Assembly (NCBI RefSeq): GCF_020524495.1
Contig: NZ_JAIVLB010000023.1
Coordinates: forward strand, 1-50,752
Direction: 5' to 3'
DNA: 50,752 bases
Source: Bacillus stratosphericus
GTDB lineage: Bacteria > Bacillota > Bacilli > Bacillales > Bacillaceae
A program made the position numbers and the translations under genes. How positions within the stretch are numbered: position 1 is the stretch's first letter; the number at the start of each line of letters is the position of its first letter. Below are positions 46,187 to 50,752 of the stretch, piece after piece. The notes under the pieces were generated by a model that worked only from the letters and a program-made list of their open reading frames with translations, was not told the origin of the DNA and searched no databases.

Positions 46187-46426
46187 TTATAAGACATCTG
46201 TTACTTGATCCATATTCTCTTTGATCCAATTGACAGCTAATTCGAGCGTTGGAAATTCTTCCGTTTCAAATGTGACTTCATCCTGAAGAAGCCAAACGTC
46301 CTTTTTCACTGAATCCATTCCACCGATTGACCAGTGCAGAAGGCTATAAGGATGATTATTATTTAAAAACGACACCCACGTTTTATTTTGTGCCGTGTTT
46401 TGTATCACTTTCAGCTTTTGATCCAC
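46187..46426 (-). CDS. yqkC: DUF2552 protein YqkC
   Basis: Function unknown. The 79 residues match B. subtilis YqkC in length and position beside yqkB. A GTG start follows AAGGTGGAAAAGTA. The sequence is soluble and acidic towards the end ([22 protein letters not shown]). Its stop lies 15 bases from the IS3 right tip, so the IS/rap island separates it from yqkD. Confidence 0.85.
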   Translation of the reverse strand: MDQKLKVIQNTAQNKTWVSFLNNNHPYSLLHWSIGGMDSVKKDVWLLQDEVTFETEEFPTLELAVNWIKENMDQVTDVL

Positions 46427-46438
46427 TACTTTTCCACC

Positions 46439-46765
46439 TTACTTTACAAGTATACCCATTCTCGGGCTGAGTATTTGTTGAGAACTTTTCAACATGAGTG
46501 TATTGGTTTTTTCATTAAAATCAATCGTCATTTCCTCTTCAAAAAATACCTTTTGTGCTGTGTGTATATACAGGTTAAATGGTTGATTATGCTTGAGCTG
46601 TTCCCACTCACCTGTTCTTTCGCTTGTCAGCCAGATCATTGGTACACCGCTTACTGCACTACCGCATCCATCTGAATCATAGCGAAGAAGCAGTTCTTTT
46701 GTTTTATGCTCTGCTTGTCTTTTTGTAAGAAAGGCTGCTGCTGGTTCTGTTATATGAATATACAT
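46439..46765 (-). CDS. yqkB: HesB/IscA-like protein YqkB
   Basis: Member of the iron-sulfur biogenesis (HesB-like) fold family; role not proven. ATG at 46765 after AAAGGATGTTCGTC gives 108 residues. The start YIHITEPAAAFLTKR and LLLRYDSDGCGSAVSGVPMIW are typical; only one cysteine is present, so it lacks the three-cysteine cluster site of IscA. It is followed after 12 bases by yqkC. Confidence 0.9.
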   Translation of the reverse strand: MYIHITEPAAAFLTKRQAEHKTKELLLRYDSDGCGSAVSGVPMIWLTSERTGEWEQLKHNQPFNLYIHTAQKVFFEEEMTIDFNEKTNTLMLKSSQQILSPRMGILVK

Positions 46766-46876
46766 GACGAACATCCTTTTTTCATTGATTGTTACATTGT
46801 AACATATCAGCCATCAATTAAACATGTTCTCGACCTTGCCAGTTCCTACTTCAGAATATCTTGTTCTATGTAATGA

Positions 46877-47857
46877 TCATTCACTTGTCTGATCATTTGT
46901 TTCAAGCTGCTTTGACCAATTGTAGGCCTCTTGTTCAATTTCTTTCATGATCGCATCTTTTCCATTTATATAGCTTGCTATATCCTCCGGATGTGCTTTC
47001 GCTAATTGGCGCTTTTTGTCTGCATATTCCTTGGCACGCTCAGGTGCTGCTCTTAAATAATCCCGGAACACTAAATGTCTTTTTACATCCTTATGTCCAG
47101 CTTCATAGGCGTGAACGTGATGTGATCGGTTCAAGCCGCCTTTTCTAAAGAAACGTCTTCCTTTGAGTCCATTTTCTCCGAGGGCTTCATATCCAAGCTG
47201 ACTAAACAGGTGATTACACTCATCTAGGTCGTTGATATGCTTCACTTCTAGCAGAATATCAATAATAGGCTTAGCGGCCATTCCTTTGATTGACGTACTG
47301 CCAATGTGGTGACCATCTACCCAGTTGTCACCCACTGCTTTCTTCAGTTTCTCTAATTCATGACGGAATTGTTCGTGCCAGCTCATTTTGTATTCAACCA
47401 CTTCCACCTTTCGAAGCATCGAACGTTCCATCTTTGTTAACATGAGCTCGTTTTCTACTTGAAAACGGTTCGTTTGTTTAAACCCAAGCTTTTCATAGAG
47501 CCGGATCGCTGGTATATTCGCTTCCGCCGTTGTGAGTTCAATTGGTTGATGATGCTCGATAATGGAATGCATCAACTTTGTTCCAATCCCTTGATGGGCA
47601 TGCTGAGGATGCACGGCTAACCGGCTGAGGACGATTCGGTCCTCATACATTTCATATGAAGCGATCCCTAACAAAGACCCTTCTTTTTCAAACCCTATGA
47701 ACATCTCATCTGTTTCCATGATGTCCTTGACCGTTTCTTTTAAGGGCGGTAAATATTGGTAGCCAATTTGCTCTGCTTCCCTCTGATATGCAGCCAATTG
47801 GATATGTAAGATCTGTTTTGCTTGTTCTTTATTTTTTTGATCTAGCTGACTGATCAT
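46877..47857 (-). CDS. yqkA: GNAT-GrpB fusion protein YqkA
   Basis: Two-domain cytoplasmic protein of unknown function. Residues 1-145 are a GNAT acetyltransferase ([20 protein letters not shown] as acetyl-CoA loop; RLYEKLGF). Residues 155-315 are a GrpB/UPF0157 nucleotidyltransferase-like domain ([20 protein letters not shown], with [10 protein letters not shown]). 326 residues, close to B. subtilis YqkA. It overlaps the upstream acetyltransferase gene by four bases. Confidence 0.9.
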   Translation of the reverse strand: MISQLDQKNKEQAKQILHIQLAAYQREAEQIGYQYLPPLKETVKDIMETDEMFIGFEKEGSLLGIASYEMYEDRIVLSRLAVHPQHAHQGIGTKLMHSIIEHHQPIELTTAEANIPAIRLYEKLGFKQTNRFQVENELMLTKMERSMLRKVEVVEYKMSWHEQFRHELEKLKKAVGDNWVDGHHIGSTSIKGMAAKPIIDILLEVKHINDLDECNHLFSQLGYEALGENGLKGRRFFRKGGLNRSHHVHAYEAGHKDVKRHLVFRDYLRAAPERAKEYADKKRQLAKAHPEDIASYINGKDAIMKEIEQEAYNWSKQLETNDQTSE

Positions 47858-48186
47858 CCTTTCTCCTCCAGCCTCTTCACAAATAACACACGGTCTTCAT
47901 GAATTCCATCATAATCTGAAAAAACCGAGATACCGTCTACTTTTTTATCTCCCTTTTCTATCTGAAAACCGAGTTTTGTATGGTAAGCAATGAAGACTTT
48001 ATTGATAGAAGCTGTCACAGCCTTAATTGTTGTTCTCCATTCCTTTTCAACGACAACAAAGCTTGTATGCTGGAAATGTTCAAAAAAGAGCTTTGGCAAT
48101 TTTGCACGTAAATCTCTGCCTCCCCACCAGCTTTGAATAACGGATGTGACGGCGTAAAAATCTGACGGCTTTACTTGACGTATCAT
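47854..48186 (-). pseudogene. GNAT acetyltransferase with an in-frame internal deletion
   Basis: Start ATG 48186 after AAAGGGGCGAGGCC. The 110-residue frame begins [23 protein letters not shown] and continues [19 protein letters not shown]. It then passes straight to [25 protein letters not shown] and [14 protein letters not shown]. Full-length relatives I recall have about 45 more residues at the join, including the acetyl-CoA loop. Without that loop activity is unlikely. The frame is still open and coupled to yqkA, so the lesion may be recent, or the short form may have another use. Confidence 0.7.
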
Positions 48187-48467
48187 GATGGCCTCGCCCC
48201 TTTTCAATTTGCTTTCCTTGTTTGAATCGCTTTTTTCTCAAAAATATGATTGTTTCGATAGTCTACCTGTCTGATCAAATGGTTGTAAAGACAGTATGCC
48301 AGCCTTTTTTCATTTTCATTTGTTGGTTCTTCTTTTGGCCGCCACCTCCTTTTAAACCTTCACACTTATTTCAAAAAGTTCACTTTTTGTGCGAAAGTTT
48401 CTTTCTTTGGTTATGTTAAGATGGATCATATAGGAAATGTAACAAATGTTTATTGGAGATGATGATA

Positions 48468-48917
48468 TTGGTTTGGGTTGTTATTTCCCTTGTTGTGTTT
48501 AGTCTTTTAAAACTGATTGTCACCTCGCTGCCTTCTGGTGTGGTCGAACGCCTGCTGAGTCGTTATGCGGTGCATGCAAAAGTAACAAGTGATCAAACAA
48601 ATATTACTTTTCAGGGTCGTTCGCTTGATGATCAGCGAACATCTGAAGTCATTCAACATTTTAATGATGCGATCTTTATTGAACGCTACTATATTTATCC
48701 TGGTGATGAAGAGCGCTTTCTTCACCCGAATGAAGGACCAGCCCCGCTTACCTTGCAAACAAAGCTTGGTAAGCACGATGTCACCCTTTATCTGTTCCAT
48801 TATGATGATCACGTGGACGTGGTGCGGCAGTATACACATAAGCCAAAGAAAAAGCTTACGGCTTATCGTTTGCGTTCTGAACCGCTCCAAACGTTCCACA
48901 ACATGGCACATGCTTGA
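48468..48917 (+). CDS. yfmQ: YfmQ-like membrane-anchored protein
   Basis: Function unknown. About 149 residues: one N-terminal membrane helix (VWVVISLVVFSLLKLIVTSL), then a soluble domain with YYIYPGDEERFLHP and DHVDVVRQYTHK that recalls B. subtilis YfmQ. Start is unclear: GGAG at 48455-48458 favours the TTG at 48468 (nine bases) over the ATG at 48462 (three bases). Confidence 0.7.
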   Translation: MVWVVISLVVFSLLKLIVTSLPSGVVERLLSRYAVHAKVTSDQTNITFQGRSLDDQRTSEVIQHFNDAIFIERYYIYPGDEERFLHPNEGPAPLTLQTKLGKHDVTLYLFHYDDHVDVVRQYTHKPKKKLTAYRLRSEPLQTFHNMAHA

Positions 48918-48935
48918 AAATACACTACAGATTGG

Positions 48936-48964
48936 ACGAAGTGGAAGACACTTCGTCTTTTTTG
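48936..48964 (+). terminator. Terminator after the YfmQ-like gene
   Basis: GACGAAGTG and CACTTCGTC pair around GAAGA, followed by TTTTTT. The rest of the gap to 49381 shows no clear gene; a short open stretch PVGYNRNRAYVPIGSKPI near 49030 may be a gene scrap. Confidence 0.85.
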
Positions 48965-49313
48965 TATGGTTCTACAAATTTCATTGCTTCTTTTCTTATG
49001 ATGTTTTCCCAGTATCAATTACGCCTCCTGTTGGTTACAACAGAAACAGAGCATACGTTCCAATAGGGTCAAAGCCAATCATTATGAAATGAAACGCAGC
49101 GCATGAAAATGGTGAATAACGAAGATGTTCTAACCCTTTCCTTATAGCAAATTGTCAATATTGATCTCGATTAATATGGATTGTCGTCAAATGGCTATAA
49201 GCAGATAGATGGAAAGTCATTGCCCATTAAGTCCTCAACACATCGGCAAAAAGAAACATTCTTATGACCAGTTCAAGCTTCTCTACCATATGGCGGATGT
49301 CTCCTCCATCAAA

Positions 49314-49334
49314 TTGTGTATTTAATTTGCACAA
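49314..49334 (+). promoter_or_regulatory. Imperfect palindrome upstream of the MFS gene
   Basis: TTGTG (49314-49318) and CACAA (49330-49334) face each other about 48 bases before the start codon. Such sites are often repressor operators ahead of exporter genes, but no regulator is in view. Confidence 0.3.
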
Positions 49335-49381
49335 TTTTTCATGTATGATGGGAACATCTTACAAACTCAGGGGAGGACAGC

Positions 49382-50617
49382 ATGAAAAATAATTTACGTA
49401 CTTTGCATCCGCTTAGTTGGACGATCATCATCGGTACGATATTTGGCCGAATGGCGACGTCCATGAGCATTCCTTTTTTAGCCGTCTATTTGACACAAGT
49501 CAAAGGCGCCTCAGCCTCTTCAGCTGGATTAATCATTGCCGTTAGCTCTCTTATTGGGATCGTTGCGAGTTTTTATGGTGGCTATATTTCTGACAGAATT
49601 GGAAGAAAAAAGGTCATGCTTTTATCGATCTTCGGTTGGACACTTGTCTTTGTTGGTTTTGCGTTTGCAGATGCCATTTGGGTCTTCTTTATCATGAATG
49701 CTTTAAACGGACTGTGCCGAGCACTGTTTGAGCCAACTTCTAAAGCACTCTTATCGGATGTGACACCGTCAAGCATTCGGTTGTTTGTTTTCAATCTACG
49801 GTATACGGCCATTAACATTGGCGTAATCTTCGGCCCGCTGCTTGGCTTATATCTTGGGTCATCAAAAACAACCTTTCCGTTTCTCGTTGCTGCCTTGATT
49901 TACTTTCTATATGGCTTAACGCTGGCATGGCAATTTCAAAAACACCCAGTTGCTGCACCAGAAAGCAACAAACAAATTAGTGTCAAAAAAGCTCTTTCTA
50001 TTATCCAGAAAGATACGGTCTTTAGCATTATTCTCATCGGCGTTACCTTATGTTCGTTCGGTTATTCACATCTAAGCTCAACACTGCCACAATATTTATC
50101 AGCGTCTCCTGTTATTGAGGATGGCCCTAAGCTGTTTGGATATCTTTTATCATTAAATGCCGTCGTTGTCATTGTCGTTCAATACCCGCTTATCATGATC
50201 GCCAAGCGCTACTCGACCATTTTGTCGTTGACGACCGGAAATGTTCTTCTTGCAGGCAGTTTGTTAGCCATTGCTTTTTCACAAAGTCTTGGCATGCTTG
50301 CTTTCATCATTGTCGTGTTTACGATTGGTGAAGTCCTGCTCTTTGCGATGATGGATCTCTTTGTGGACAATATTGCAAACCCTGAAGTGAAAGGATCGTA
50401 CTTTGGCGCGATGGGATTTTCTCAGCTAGGCAGCGTCGTCGGTCCATTTGTCGGCGGATTGTGTATTGACTTTTTTGGCGCAGCCCATCCCTTTTCCATT
50501 TTTTCCGTCCTGTCGATTGTCACCATTGCAGGTGCCCCGTTCTTACTCATCGGATACTACCGCTTTAAAAAACGAACGGCGGCTATCGTGGCTGTTAAAG
50601 TCAGTGGAGGTCATTAG
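49382..50617 (+). CDS. MFS multidrug-type exporter
   Basis: Proton-coupled efflux protein of the drug:H+ antiporter kind; substrate unknown. The 411-residue protein has twelve predicted membrane segments. Motif A (GGYISDRIGRKKVML) lies between helices 2 and 3, and a long cytoplasmic loop (KHPVAAPESNKQISVKK) lies between helices 6 and 7. ATG after CAGGGGAGGACAGC. It ends 16 bases before the tip of an IS and has no visible terminator of its own. Confidence 0.9.
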   Translation: MKNNLRTLHPLSWTIIIGTIFGRMATSMSIPFLAVYLTQVKGASASSAGLIIAVSSLIGIVASFYGGYISDRIGRKKVMLLSIFGWTLVFVGFAFADAIWVFFIMNALNGLCRALFEPTSKALLSDVTPSSIRLFVFNLRYTAINIGVIFGPLLGLYLGSSKTTFPFLVAALIYFLYGLTLAWQFQKHPVAAPESNKQISVKKALSIIQKDTVFSIILIGVTLCSFGYSHLSSTLPQYLSASPVIEDGPKLFGYLLSLNAVVVIVVQYPLIMIAKRYSTILSLTTGNVLLAGSLLAIAFSQSLGMLAFIIVVFTIGEVLLFAMMDLFVDNIANPEVKGSYFGAMGFSQLGSVVGPFVGGLCIDFFGAAHPFSIFSVLSIVTIAGAPFLLIGYYRFKKRTAAIVAVKVSGGH

Positions 50618-50663
50618 AAAAACCGCTCTGATATGGGGACTGACCCCCTAAGATGAGACAAAT

Positions 50664-50728
50664 AAAAAACACCTTCAAGTTTGAAAACGGACCGTTGTGA
50701 TCCGAAATAAAACATGGAGGTGTTTTTT
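50664..50728 (+). repeat. Inverted repeat covering the IS transposase ribosome binding site
   Basis: AAAAAACACCT (50664-50674) and AGGTGTTTTTT (50718-50728) are perfect 11-base complements 43 bases apart. The right arm includes the end of the GGAGG binding site of orfA. Confidence 0.8.
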
Positions 50729-50730
50729 CT

Positions 50731-50752
50731 ATGGGGACAAGAGTGAGTTATC
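50731..50752 (+). CDS. IS3-family transposase OrfA, N-terminal fragment (cut by window edge)
   Basis: ATG after GGAGGTGTTTTTTCT opens MGTRVSY and leaves the window. N-termini MGTRVSYPxEVK are known from Bacillus IS3-family OrfA proteins (from memory). Only seven residues are visible. Confidence 0.55.

Larger units (their letters stand above)
50634..50752 (+). mobile_element. Outer end of a second IS3-family element, running off the right edge
   Basis: TGGGGACTGACCCC at 50634 looks like an IS3 terminal repeat and is followed by a leader and a transposase start at 50731. The tip differs from the one at 119, so this is another IS3 subgroup. Exactly 119 bases are visible, the same as on the left. 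Confidence 0.65.

Noticed and set aside
46014..46229. 71-codon minus-strand frame at the IS3 right end
   Set aside because: It is the reverse of the orfB remnant and IS end.

Overview
The window is chromosomal DNA of a low-GC Gram-positive endospore former. Gene order (serA, rsiX-sigX, resEDCBA, rluB, spmBA, dacB, ypuI, scpBA, rib genes, ppiB, ypuA, lysA, spoVA operon, spoIIA operon, dacF, pupG-drm, xerD, fur, spoIIM, nudF, yqk genes) follows the Bacillus subtilis 168 map. Diverged protein sequences, an EndoQ-type nuclease and several local differences point to the Bacillus pumilus / safensis / altitudinis group. That assignment comes from memory of the families, not from a search.

Layout. 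1-119: outer end of an IS3-family element leaving the window to the left. 98-1289: riboflavin transporter ribU under an FMN riboswitch. 1289-5322: serA, a secreted M23/LysM peptidase, and the ECF sigma pair sigX-rsiX with its autoregulatory promoter. 5405-11450: resA-resB-resC-resD-resE (cytochrome c maturation plus the redox two-component system). 11496-17947: rluB, spore maturation genes spmA/spmB, dacB, ypuI, condensin partners scpA/scpB, ypuF, ribT. 18062-20290: an FMN-riboswitch operon ribE-ribB-ribH-ribT that lacks ribD and the GTP cyclohydrolase II half of RibBA. 20347-24322: ypuD, a frameshifted DUF2164 gene, ppiB, sigma-M-type ypuA, lysA. 24438-32393: the forespore block spoVAA-AF, spoIIAA-AB-sigF and dacF. 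32518-37141: nucleoside salvage (pupG, drm), xerD, yqzK, fur, spoIIM. 37257-43196: a secreted subtilisin, yqkK, an ElaA-like acetyltransferase, EndoQ-like yqxK, nudF, yqkF, yqkD. 43223-46172: an accessory island between yqkD and yqkC with a rap-phr quorum-sensing pair under a ComA box and a decayed IS3 element that itself carries a 430-bp internally deleted IS1182 element. 46187-50617: yqkC, yqkB, yqkA, an acetyltransferase with an internal deletion, a YfmQ-like protein and an MFS exporter. 50634-50752: outer end of a second, different IS3-family element.

How the genes work together. Most of the window is housekeeping and sporulation. SpoIIAA/AB/SigF, the SpoVA dipicolinate channel, DacF, DacB, SpmA/B and SpoIIM act in one developmental programme, and candidate sigma-H, -F, -G and -E promoters lie where they would be expected. 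ResA/B/C build cytochrome c and ResD/E sense respiration.

The most interesting departures from the reference layout are: (1) the truncated riboflavin operon, which keeps ribB, ribE and ribH but not the ribA/ribD steps that feed them; (2) the rap-phr island, where the Rap reading frame has lost its usual stop and runs through the whole nested phr gene; (3) nested, internally deleted insertion sequences with clear tips and target duplications; (4) several recent gene lesions (DUF2164, yqkK start, the acetyltransferase at 47854). Both ends of the window stop exactly 119 bases inside an IS, which suggests that the window is a whole short-read contig bounded by repeats. I found no CRISPR array, tRNA, rRNA or clearly new defence system.
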